From contig CBDDKM010000004.1 of NCBI GenBank assembly GCA_965230225.1, forward strand, positions 124,001 through 188,000: a stretch of DNA of 64,000 nucleotides, written 5' to 3'. The position numbers were made by a program, and so were the translations under genes. The notes under the pieces were generated by a model that was not told where the DNA came from, did not search any database, and was given only the letters and a program-made list of their open reading frames with translations. Below are positions 8,741-15,564 of the stretch, one piece after another. Positions within the stretch are counted from its first letter, which is position 1, and the number at the start of each line of letters is the position of its first letter. This DNA is from CALSMU01 sp965230225 (GTDB lineage Bacteria; Bacteroidota; Bacteroidia; Flavobacteriales_D; Parvicellaceae).

Positions 8741-10127
8741 AATTCTAAATAATAGAACATTTTCAATAAAGGCACTCTCCAATTTATGGTTGGTGCTTTT
8801 ATTTTTTTCTTTGCCAGCATACGGGCAGAAGAAACCGGACTGGGTGTCTACACATCCAGTTAGTTTTAATGCGTACATCGGTATTGGTCACGCTAAGAAA
8901 AAAAATAATGAAGACTACAAGGAAGATGCTAAGCAAGCCGCACTAGCTGAAATTTCGAGCAGTATTTCAGTAAAGGTTTCTGGAGAATCTCTTTTCAGTC
9001 AAAGCGAACTAGACAATACATTTAAGGAAGAGTTTACGGCGACAGTTCAAACTCGATCAAAAAATGAGATCTATGGTCTAACCAAGTTCAAGGAATGGGA
9101 AAACAGAAAAGAATATTGGAGCTTTTATCGCGTAGATAAACAAGAATACGAGAAAATTAAAAGTCAAAAGATTAAGACTGCTGTTGATAAGGGAATTAAA
9201 CTTTACCAAAAAGGGCTCGAATATGATCGCAAGAATGAAATAGCCAAAGCTCTGTATTATTATGGAGAATCTCTTTTTAGTGTGGAATCGTTCCTTAGTG
9301 AAGACCTGAAGGCAGAAAATGAATTTGGTGAGACAATCTACCTAGGTAAAGAACTACTCAATCGTATTTATTCAATTCAAAAAGATCTTCGTTTCGATTA
9401 CAAAATGCCAAGAATGGGTGCATCCGCTGTAAGGGGAGATTATCTTGAAATAAGCTGTAAGAGAAAAAACAAAGCTGCTGGAGATATTCCACTAATTATT
9501 TTTGCTGATGATGACGATTTCGATGGTCCGCTAGAGATTATTGCTGACCATAATGGGAAAGCTTCGGTATTAATTCCTTTTCAGTTAAGGGCATTTGGTG
9601 ATACCAAAATGGGCATTGGTGTTGATTTTCAGAAATTACTAAAATCCAACATAAAGCATGATGAGCTGCAACCATTATTTAAGAAGCTGGAAACTCAGTA
9701 TACAACTTTCATGTTGAACACTAGTACCATTAATGGTAAAACAAATGGTCAATACGTAACGACGAATTTTCCTGATAAAAAGAAGTCGAACGGGGCCTCA
9801 AATATTAAGAAGAACAATCGGAATAAATTTATTGGGCGCGATGGCTATACGAGTTTTGATCAAATGTACTACCGATTAGATGTGTGGAATATCTCAGATA
9901 GATCAAGGATTTCCGATTTGAAATACTATGGGATCAATTTTACTTTATCAGCCAGGGAAGTCAAGAGGTTACTCAGGCTTTTTGAATCCAACGAATACAA
10001 ACTGGAGTGTGTAGAAATACTTCTAGATCATATGGATACAATTGATGGGCTATATGATCTCATATCAGAGTCATTCAAGAGAAAGGAACGCAAGAGGTTA
10101 AAAGAAATAATAGAACTTTACATATAA
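8730..10127 (+). CDS. Secreted LPP20-like protein with C-terminal extension, probable TTG start
   Basis: The frame is open from 8556, but the upstream part overlaps the lipoprotein gene and is not protein-like. A TTG at 8730, preceded by GGAAGAG, would give about 465 residues with a signal peptide (KALSNLWLVLLFFSLPAYGQ), so I place the start there; it overlaps the previous stop by 11 bp. No sensibly placed ATG exists, and a frameshift that fuses or separates the two genes is an alternative. After cleavage, KPDWVSTHPVSFNAYIGIG...EDAKQAALAEISSSI repeats the LPP20 plan of its neighbour. A helical TPR-like stretch follows (IKLYQKGLEYDRKNEIAKALYYYGES). The last 200 residues include an acidic FADDDDFDGP segment and a helical end that I do not recognise. 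Confidence 0.65.
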   Translation: MSSRILNNRTFSIKALSNLWLVLLFFSLPAYGQKKPDWVSTHPVSFNAYIGIGHAKKKNNEDYKEDAKQAALAEISSSISVKVSGESLFSQSELDNTFKEEFTATVQTRSKNEIYGLTKFKEWENRKEYWSFYRVDKQEYEKIKSQKIKTAVDKGIKLYQKGLEYDRKNEIAKALYYYGESLFSVESFLSEDLKAENEFGETIYLGKELLNRIYSIQKDLRFDYKMPRMGASAVRGDYLEISCKRKNKAAGDIPLIIFADDDDFDGPLEIIADHNGKASVLIPFQLRAFGDTKMGIGVDFQKLLKSNIKHDELQPLFKKLETQYTTFMLNTSTINGKTNGQYVTTNFPDKKKSNGASNIKKNNRNKFIGRDGYTSFDQMYYRLDVWNISDRSRISDLKYYGINFTLSAREVKRLLRLFESNEYKLECVEILLDHMDTIDGLYDLISESFKRKERKRLKEIIELYI

Positions 10128-10225
10128 TATAGATCAGCTTCTGACTATAGTATCAGTGTTTATGTAATTTAATTATTCTATTTGGAGATAGATTATAACC
10201 TCAATAAAATATTCAGGTAATTTAA

Positions 10226-10258
10226 GAAAAAAGGTTTTCCGATATGGAGGCTTTTTTT
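10226..10258 (+). terminator. Intrinsic terminator of the LPP20 gene pair
   Basis: An imperfect A-rich/T-rich hairpin (AAAAAAGGTTTTCC, loop, GGAGGCTTTTTTT) ends in seven T about 100 bp after the stop at 10127. It makes the next hairpin at 10282 available for transcription from the other strand. Confidence 0.55.
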
Positions 10259-10281
10259 ACTTGTTCTAATCTCCAGAAAAT

Positions 10282-10311
10282 AAATAAAGGTGGCAAGCGC
10301 CACCTTTATTT
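10282..10311 (-). terminator. Intrinsic terminator of RNA unit I
   Basis: A 13-bp perfect stem with AAGC/GCTT loop: AAATAAAGGTGGC at 10282-10294 and GCCACCTTTATTT at 10299-10311. On the minus strand it is followed by ATTTTC with further T. Confidence 0.65.
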
Positions 10312-10515
10312 GACCACGGGGCTTATTTGTTTGAGAGGAAATAAGCCAACTAACCATTGTCAAGCGATAATCAAATTAGTCATCCACCACAAATAACTAA
10401 TCATTTACTTAGGTTAACCGTCCACCACAAATGGTTAACCACGCGCTTGACAATGCAATACTAAGCACTTACAATATTTTGTTCTAATTTTTAGAATTAC
10501 GAATTCGTTTCAATT
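10282..10515 (-). ncRNA. Candidate structured small RNA with two identical apical loops (unit I)
   Basis: Read on the minus strand. A 12-bp perfect stem (10444-10455 with 10355-10366) encloses two hairpins. The first has an 8-bp GGTTAACC stem (10412-10419/10433-10440), the second a 6-bp stem (10375-10380/10396-10401). Both loops contain the same 12 nt, ATTTGTGGTGGA. A third hairpin (9-bp stem, 10320-10328/10339-10347) and a 13-bp terminator stem (10282-10311, then TTTATTTT) follow. Orientation is inferred from the terminator position, because hairpins read alike on both strands. An AACGAATT element near 10497-10505 resembles the upstream region of unit H. There is no open reading frame. This is a fold done by eye, not a known family that I can name. 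Confidence 0.55.
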
Positions 10516-10553
10516 AAAAAATAGAGGAAGAGGTAAAGTGAGGGTAATTGAAA

Positions 10554-10779
10554 TGTTTTTGTAATGCGAATGATTGCTGAAGTTTGAAAGGCTTGGGATA
10601 ACATTGCATGAACTAGGTGCAAGAGGTGAATAACCGATAATAGTGTTGTTAAATAGATTTTGCTTAATTCGGAATCACAGCCTAATTCTCTAGACGGTAA
10701 GTGGGTAGATCGTCTGGAAATTAGCTCTCTTAGTACTGATTAGGTGTCAGAGGAAGCGGGGGGCTTCCTCTGTTTTTTT
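10554..10779 (+). ncRNA. Candidate structured small RNA (unit A)
   Basis: Begins at a TGTTTTTG box (10554-10561) that fits the Bacteroidota -7 consensus loosely and stands divergent to unit I. A two-step hairpin (CTAATT 10682-10687/AATTAG 10719-10724, then AGACG/CGTCT) has a G-rich loop, GTAAGTGGGTAGAT. It ends in a 10-bp terminator, CAGAGGAAGC / GCTTCCTCTG (10748-10772), followed by seven T. The terminator arm GCTTCCTCTG is identical in units B and C. No plausible gene lies inside. Confidence 0.45.
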
Positions 10780-10886
10780 ATCCAGTATTGAAATCAACTC
10801 GCTAAAATTACTTAGAGCAATTTTCTCCAGACCTAACGAAGAAAAATAGAATTTTCAGAAATAATCTAAGAAATATCTATTTGGTT

Positions 10887-11107
10887 TGATTTTGTAACAC
10901 CAAAAAAAATGAAGTTCTGTTTAACTGTATTACTATTGTTCTGTCAGAATAGTGAGTTCATAGTTCGTTAGACCATTTAAGTCATTCTCAAATGGTTTTG
11001 AATTCACAACTTAATACCTAAGCAAAGAATGGTCTCTTGTTTAGGTTGCACTAGTAGTCTAGTGCGGTCAGGTAGCAGAGGAAGCGAGAGCTTCCTCTGT
11101 TCTTTTT
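10887..11107 (+). ncRNA. Candidate structured small RNA, possibly with a 20-codon ORF (unit B)
   Basis: A TGATTTTG box (10887-10894) leads directly into TAAC and an A-rich stretch before an ATG at 10909. The short frame 10909-10971 would encode a 20-residue hydrophobic peptide (MKFCLTVLLLFC...). After it come a 9-bp stem (10952-10960/10999-11007) enclosing ACCATTT/AAATGGT with loop AAGTCATTCTC, a 9-bp hairpin (11017-11025/11037-11045), CACTAG-TAGT-CTAGTG (11049-11064) and the terminator at 11076-11107. The order and several loops match unit C. Confidence 0.5.
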
Positions 11108-11272
11108 AATACCCTGGTGAAAATATAAGATAAGTTCCATAAGTTTTGCAAAGGGAGAGTATATTCGATTAGTGAGGTATGATCTGATTTTTCCAGGCAG
11201 TTCAAAAAGAAGTCATAACAGAGAGAAAAAGAGTGATAGACCCCAGTTTTTGGAGTAACAACTCAATTGGGA

Positions 11273-11484
11273 TGTTTTTGTAACTCGATAAAAGATGAAT
11301 TCTGTCTTTATCACATTAATATTGTTAGCTCAATGTAACGGGAAGTGAATCCAATTAAAATAGTCATTTAATGATTTTGGATTTGCTACTATCACTAAAC
11401 GATTATGGGGATCAATCGTTTAGAAACACTAGTAATCTAGTGGAGTCAATCAACGGAGGAGGTGAAAGCTTCCTCTGTTTTTTT
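11273..11484 (+). ncRNA. Candidate structured small RNA, possibly with a 17-codon ORF (unit C)
   Basis: The start has TTTG (11249-11252), 20 bp, then TGTTTTTG (11273-11280), a good fit to Bacteroidota promoters. An ATG at 11295 opens 17 codons (MNSVFITLILLAQCNGK). Next come an AATCCAA/TTGGATT stem with AGTCATT in its apical part, a 9-bp perfect hairpin CTAAACGAT/ATCGTTTAG (11395-11423), CACTAG-TAAT-CTAGTG (11427-11442) and a terminator (11454-11484). In the terminator, three 5'-arm bases differ from units A and B, yet each still pairs as G-T. This suggests selection on RNA structure. Confidence 0.5.
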
Positions 11485-11600
11485 GATAAATGCAATGCAT
11501 TGCAAATATAACTGAACAATAAATACATCATGGACAATGACCTTACCTTTCTACAGTTTACTTGATACCAGTTGGTGCAAGTGAGAAAGATTTTTTGGTA

Positions 11601-11817
11601 CGGATTTGTAACAGATACAATGAACCATTAACTGCTGAAATACACTACTATTGCAGCTGTAGGAATAACGAAGATGTGAGTTCTCAATTAGTAAGATCAT
11701 TTTCTTCTTCAGGTGACTTAGGAGTTGCATAAAATTATTCTTATTTATCAATAGTTCTCGTAGGGCTGACACTTTGTGTTAGCTTGAAAAAAGAGGAAGT
11801 TTTACTTCCTCTTTTTT
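11601..11817 (+). ncRNA. Possible diverged member of the same RNA series (unit D)
   Basis: Starts with GATTTGTAAC (11604-11613) and an A-rich ATG context like units B and C, but the ATG frame closes after two codons. A hairpin GCTGACAC-TTT-GTGTTAGC (11765-11783) is followed by a 10-bp terminator (11791-11813) with AGAGGAAG/CTTCCTCT, again like A-C. The middle shows no clear fold. An antisense 73-codon frame here does not look like a protein. A perfect 14-bp palindrome lies upstream at 11491-11504. Confidence 0.28.
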
Positions 11818-12015
11818 GTCTTTATAGTAACTGATTATAGTGTTAATTAAACAGGTTTTTTTGTTTATTGTTCAATTTGAAATGGTAACAAAATCATTTC
11901 AAAACGGTCTTGATCATTCTATTTAAATACTACCATTACTTCTTTTTGTAACGATAAAAAAAATGGAGTTTGTATAACGTAAATAGATGTGTTTAAGTAG
12001 TTGACTTTTAGTTTT

Positions 12016-12048
12016 TTTGGCTGGGCGTTTTTACTTGAAATAGTTTTG
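12016..12048 (+). promoter_or_regulatory. Predicted Bacteroidota-type promoter upstream of the lectin gene
   Basis: TTTG at 12016-12019, 21 bp, then TAGTTTTG at 12041-12048, which matches the TTTG / TAnnTTTG consensus. A second GTAAC-type start with a B-like A-rich leader lies upstream at 11941-11980, but it has no terminator of its own. Confidence 0.5.
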
Positions 12049-12311
12049 TAACGTGCGAAATAGAGAGGGGTGATGTAAGATTAACTAGTATTGCATCATG
12101 GTTTAAGTCTAATGGAGATATGTAAACTTCTACAATTAACCTAAACATAGGCACTATGCCAACATATTAACATTAGAATCTTACTTTACTGTAGAACATG
12201 AAAATATTCATGGGAAAAAGAATTAGAGAGGGATTTCCCTCTCTAATTTATCTACAGAGATCTCCCCCAAATAAATCAATAAAAGGAATTAGTAAATAAA
12301 TTATAATTAAA
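12049..12311 (+). ncRNA. Structured 5' leader (or separate small RNA) of the lectin gene
   Basis: A multi-step fold spans 12075-12184. It consists of GTAAGATT/AATCTTAC (12075-12082/12177-12184), TCTAATG/CATTAGA (12108-12114/12171-12177), ATATG/CATAT (12118-12122/12163-12167) and an apical CATAG-GCA-CTATG (12146-12158). TGATG (12071-12075) could instead pair with CATCA (12094-12098), which hints at alternative folds. A perfect 12-bp hairpin (12221-12248) then follows, 63 bp before the lectin ATG. On the plus strand it lacks a good T-run, so a leader is as likely as a terminated RNA. Confidence 0.45.
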
Positions 12312-13151
12312 ATGAAAAGAACATTTAAGAATGTAGTTGGTATAACATTTTTTCTATTAGGAATAAGCAATGTACATGTATTTGGACAATGTGTCTCTGC
12401 AGTAAACGTACATACGTTTACATATGATGGTAAAAACTACGAATTAATTAAGGAAAATAAATCCTGGGAAAATGCAGCTGCTTGTGCAGTTGAAAGAGGA
12501 GGAAAATTGATCGAAATTAATGATGCAGCCGAACAGGATGCAATATTTTTAGAATTGAGCAATAATGGAAACATTACTAATTCTAATACCGTTGCTCCAG
12601 ATGGTGGAGGAGGCTCTTATGTTTGGCTTGGAGGAAATGATATACAAGTAGAAGGAGAATGGGTATGGGATGGTGATAATGATCTGAACATGGTGCAGTT
12701 TTGGCAAGGAACTTCTTCTGGTAGTGCTGTAGGTGGGTTATACTCTAATTGGGGAAATGAACCAGACGATTGGGGTGGACAGGATGGACTTGCTTTATCT
12801 CTAAATGGTTGGCCATTAGGTATGGCAGGAGAGTGGAATGATGTGGATGATTCTAACCTATTATATTTTATCGTTGAGTATCCATTAACGAACAATGTCA
12901 TTGATATTGAGGATGAGAAATTCTTGATTTATCCAAACCCTGTAGAAAGCATTTTGCAGATACAAAGTAATGGTGATACTAGAATCGATGGTGTCAAAGT
13001 AATCAATTCTATTGGTAAGGAAGTTCAGGTCTTGGACTTGAAAGATCAATCATTTTATAATCTAAACTTGTCAACTCTCGAAAAAGGTGTGTATTGGGTC
13101 GAGATTAGAAGCGGTAATTATTCAGTTGTAAAGAAGATTATAAAAGGGTAA
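12312..13151 (+). CDS. Secreted C-type lectin-domain protein, T9SS type A cargo
   Basis: A 279-residue protein with a signal peptide (FFLLGISNVHVFGQ). Residues about 30-195 form a C-type lectin-like domain: WENAAACAVERGGKLIEI, WLGGND, GEWVWDGD, NWGNEPDDWGGQDGL, GEWNDVDD. In calcium-dependent lectins the EPN and WND motifs bind calcium and sugar; here EPD replaces EPN, so ligand preference is uncertain. A type A T9SS sorting domain closes the protein (FLIYPNPVESILQIQSN ... GVYWVEIRSGNYSVVKKIIKG). It is the only clear gene inside a 4-kb stretch of RNA-like units and has a long, folded leader. It probably acts at the cell surface in carbohydrate binding. Confidence 0.85.
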   Translation: MKRTFKNVVGITFFLLGISNVHVFGQCVSAVNVHTFTYDGKNYELIKENKSWENAAACAVERGGKLIEINDAAEQDAIFLELSNNGNITNSNTVAPDGGGGSYVWLGGNDIQVEGEWVWDGDNDLNMVQFWQGTSSGSAVGGLYSNWGNEPDDWGGQDGLALSLNGWPLGMAGEWNDVDDSNLLYFIVEYPLTNNVIDIEDEKFLIYPNPVESILQIQSNGDTRIDGVKVINSIGKEVQVLDLKDQSFYNLNLSTLEKGVYWVEIRSGNYSVVKKIIKG

Positions 13152-13194
13152 GTATATAAGACGTTTAATTTTTTCATAGTAAGCATAGTTGGTT

Positions 13195-13230
13195 AAGTCA
13201 CTTTTTAGTAGAAAGTGACTTTTTTTTGCG
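13195..13230 (+). terminator. Intrinsic terminator of the lectin gene
   Basis: AAGTCACTTT / AAAGTGACTT stem with a 7-nt loop and eight T, 44 bp after the lectin stop. Confidence 0.8.
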
Positions 13231-13260
13231 CCAAACTGTAGAAAAAGTTAATCTTTTAAG

Positions 13261-13482
13261 ATGAGGTTAAATGTTGTATTAAAGTTGTATATGGAAGAGA
13301 ATTCTTTTTCTACTTTGAGGAAGTATAATAAAGGGGCATTGACAGTAAAATAAATGGCGTATTTAATAGAACTATATGCTGACCAGGTTATTAAAAATAA
13401 AGTTAGTAGAGAACTGATCTTCGAGCCCTGGTTGAATTCTACGTCGCTTTTAATTTGTATAGACAAACTTTTAAGAAGTTAA
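13261..13482 (+). pseudogene. Possible split small gene (two adjacent in-frame ORFs)
   Basis: ATG at 13261 opens 30 codons (MRLNVVLKLYMEENSFSTL...) to a TAA at 13351. An ATG follows at once in the same frame and opens 42 more codons (MAYLIELYADQVIKNKVSRE...) to 13482. The residue mix looks protein-like on both sides of the stop, as if a roughly 73-residue gene had gained a nonsense codon. No family is recognised, and the antisense strand also has an open frame, so this is tentative. Confidence 0.25.
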
Positions 13483-13492
13483 TTCTATCTGA

Positions 13493-13690
13493 AATAAAAA
13501 AGGAGGCAGAACACCTCCTCTTTTGTAACCACACTTATTTATATTAATAAGACTCCAAGTTTTCTATCATGAATATCACTCACCACAAATGACATCCGAA
13601 GAACTTGTAATAGTAAAATACGACAACCATTAAAACAGGGCGAGATTTAAGTGTCCCAAATTCGTTTCAATTTCATATCGTTTGATATTA
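13493..13690 (-). ncRNA. Candidate structured small RNA sharing a loop with unit I (unit H)
   Basis: Read on the minus strand: an AACGAATTTGG element, a long single-stranded part, then CAAGTT/AACTTG (13602-13607/13556-13561) enclosing ATGTCA/TGATAT (13590-13595/13573-13578) with loop TTTGTGGTGAG. A terminator follows, AGGAGG-7 nt-CCTCCT then T6 (13493-13519). The stretch ATTTGTGGTG is the same as in both hairpins of unit I. No reading frame is present. It is divergent to unit F. Confidence 0.45.
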
Positions 13691-13897
13691 AAGGGTTTAA
13701 AGCCTTAGTGATATTTGAATATAAAGTAGGTGTTTCGTTTAGCTTTGAAAGCGTTTCAATCGTTCTTAAAACGATAAATTAGATCTCCATAGTTGGGTTG
13801 ATAACATGGATCATTTGTTGAATTGGAGCTTAATAAAGAGAGCTGTTACTATTTTTTTTGCATAAAAAAAAGGGGAGTTAAGCGACTCCCCTTTTTA
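13691..13897 (+). ncRNA. Candidate structured small RNA (unit F)
   Basis: Plus strand: ATCGTT-CTTAA-AACGAT hairpin near 13763, then a bulged GATC-CCAT/ATGGATC hairpin with the loop AGTTGGGTTGATAAC near 13783-13815. It ends in an 8-bp terminator (13871-13892) flanked by A and T runs that serves unit G from the other side. The G-rich loop recalls the loop of unit A. No clear promoter is seen. Confidence 0.33.
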
Positions 13898-14046
13898 AAT
13901 TGACCTACATACTATAAGTATGTCCTAGATTGTACCAAATACAGCGGTTAAATGAATGGGCACCACAACCATGCATTTGCTGTAAATGGCAATACAATAT
14001 TACGAGGGTATTATCCGAATACCTGAGGAATTTAGTTACAAAAACA
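13864..14046 (-). ncRNA. Candidate structured small RNA with a long nested stem (unit G)
   Basis: Minus strand from a TGTTTTTG box (14039-14046) in the context TTGGAATGTTTTTGTAAC, the same start as units A and C. First comes GGTATT/AATACC (14018-14023/14007-14012). A nested stem follows: TACAGC/GCTGTA (13979-13984/13940-13945), AAATG/CATTT (13974-13978/13950-13954) and ATGG/CCAT. Its apical loop is TTGTGGTGC, so the UUGUGGUG element of units H and I recurs. The transcript would end at the bidirectional terminator 13864-13897. Confidence 0.5.
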
Positions 14047-14239
14047 TTCCAATTGCAATCCATTGTGTTGTTGTTGAATGCGAATAGTGAAAATTGGTTG
14101 TAACGAATTTGGAATGTTTCAAATTCTGAGAGTAGAAAGATGATGTGTTTCTTTGTTCTTGGATGGTTTCTGGTGGTGGTCGCATCATTACAAAAGTGTG
14201 ATTCAGAAAAATCATCTTCTACTCTTAACTTATTGCTTT

Positions 14240-15007
14240 ATGGCTTCTTCAATTTCTCGATTAACTATTGTGTTATTCATAATGATGTGTTCTTTTTCTG
14301 TTCAGGGAGAAGAAAGATTGGTTGATAGTGTGCTTACACTTCGACAAGATGAATCTGAACAAGTGGTTCAGTTGAAAGAAACTGCCCCTGTAAATTTATT
14401 GAGCAACGAGCAAATGTTGTTAATGAAGAATCAGGAGAGTAGATTAGGAGGTTCAATATTTAAGGAAGACAAGGTTTATCTTATTTGGGGAAGTTTAATG
14501 GGATTGCATTTAATGGTTCTTGTGGTACTATCTTATAGAGTAAAAGAACATTTCTCTATTATTAGAGGAGAAAAAGTTAAGAAGCAAAGATCTAAAAGGC
14601 ATTCTAAAAATAATGCTCCAGGGAAGCTATTAACTTTGGTTGAACCTAGCCGGATAAATGACCGCCCTGATAATCTTGATAAAATTGAATCTCTGAAAAA
14701 ATCTAAGATTTTAACTAAAGATCAGTGGGAGGAGTACAAGAAAAAATTGAATGAGGTTTTTCCAAACCTACTTCCTAAATTGTACCAGGACTATCCGGAA
14801 TTAACACAAGCAGAAGTTAGACTATTTGTCTTAATTTATTTAGAACTTTCTTCAAGCGAGCAATCTGATATGTTGGGAGTAAGCGTTAGTAGCTTACGAA
14901 AAAGTAGGTATCGTTTAAAGAAAAAACTTGGAGTAATTCAAGTAAGTCTTTACGATTATATCCGCGATTATTTCCCAGGATGTTTTGATGAGCCATATAG
15001 AGCGTAG
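14240..15007 (+). CDS. Membrane-attached HTH transcriptional regulator without TPR domain
   Basis: I prefer the ATG at 14240 (255 residues) over 14153, because it gives an N-terminal hydrophobic segment (MASSISRLTIVLFIMMCSFSVQG). A transmembrane helix (VYLIWGSLMGLHLMVLVVLSY) and a basic stretch follow. The C-terminal HTH (LTQAEVRLFVLIYLELSSSEQSDMLGVSVSSLRKSRYRLKKKLGV) belongs to the LuxR/sigma-4-like group. The same C-terminal plan (LTKDQWEEYKKKLNEVFPNLL then HTH) occurs in the two TPR regulators at 33244 and 35207, but the TPR sensor part is missing here. It lies upstream of the adhesin operon and may control it; that is inference. The gene diverges from RNA unit G. Confidence 0.75.
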   Translation: MASSISRLTIVLFIMMCSFSVQGEERLVDSVLTLRQDESEQVVQLKETAPVNLLSNEQMLLMKNQESRLGGSIFKEDKVYLIWGSLMGLHLMVLVVLSYRVKEHFSIIRGEKVKKQRSKRHSKNNAPGKLLTLVEPSRINDRPDNLDKIESLKKSKILTKDQWEEYKKKLNEVFPNLLPKLYQDYPELTQAEVRLFVLIYLELSSSEQSDMLGVSVSSLRKSRYRLKKKLGVIQVSLYDYIRDYFPGCFDEPYRA

Positions 15008-15564
15008 TTTTCAAACATCTTTCTTTCTTTAGGTTATTCTGTATTACCTATCATCTGGTAACGTGTGCTGCACTTGTGTTTCACCTCAAAGTGTGAATTT
15101 TCCTGCTTTTTTGGAGACATAGTATTTCCATTTTTTACTTTTTCTTTGCGTTTACTCATCCAATTATTTGAGATGGAATGGTTAGGTAGTACCTAACAAT
15201 TCAGCTCCGTTGTTTTTTTTCGTTAAATCTTCATTCAATTGATGTCTGGAAATAGAATTTTCATGGTTCATATCAGGTAGAAATGATATGGCATTTAAGG
15301 AATTATTGGAGGTTGATAAAAATTGCTCCATTGTTAAAGGAAGTATTTTGTCAATTATGGCTGTTTTCCTTGCTATTATTGAGTTGTCCACGGTTTTGTC
15401 CACGGTGTTTTCCGGTTTTGTCTACGCTTATTTTTTCTTTTTTCGAGGTGTCTGGGGGTAGCTTTGGTCTCGTGTTTAATTGTAAAAACGCGTTACCTGA
15501 AATCAAATAAAATTCGAACGATTCTAAGTAGCTGTTTTTACATGTTAAAATTAATATGTGAATT
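15008..15564. other. Intergenic region upstream of the adhesin operon
   Basis: No gene is supported. The stretch holds the TTGTCCACG-like direct repeats (15384-15426) and a T-rich segment after them. A 75-codon plus frame and a 73-codon minus frame overlap here; neither looks like a protein. The adhesin promoter should lie in the last 200 bases, but I see no clear TTTG/TAnnTTTG pair. Confidence 0.4.
15384..15426 (+). repeat. Three short direct repeats of TTGTCCACGG type
   Basis: TTGTCCACGG occurs at 15384-15393 and 15396-15405, and TTGTCTACG at 15418-15426. They resemble DnaA boxes only weakly (TTATCCACA) and could be an operator upstream of the adhesin gene. Confidence 0.4.

Noticed and set aside
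10412..10440. Integron attC-like site (GTTAAC arms).
   Set aside because: No integrase and no cassette ORFs; the arms are part of a larger nested stem followed by a terminator.
11551..11772. Minus-strand frame of 73 codons.
   Set aside because: Overlaps RNA-like unit D; low-complexity and without recognisable features.
12312..13151. Diversity-generating retroelement or retron, prompted by the lectin fold and the structured RNAs.
   Set aside because: No reverse transcriptase and no template repeat with A-specific changes is present in the window; the domain is a C-type lectin, not the usual DGR target form.
13921..13941. A 21-base near match (two mismatches) to 37055-37075, both with CCTA(A/G)ATTGTACC.
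   Set aside because: By a rough estimate several matches of this quality are expected by chance in 64 kb of AT-rich DNA; the contexts differ (inside an RNA unit versus a promoter).
15283..15510. Plus-strand frame of 75 codons upstream of the adhesin.
   Set aside because: Starts within an untypical context, is very rich in Leu/Phe/Cys from T-rich DNA, and overlaps the direct repeats.
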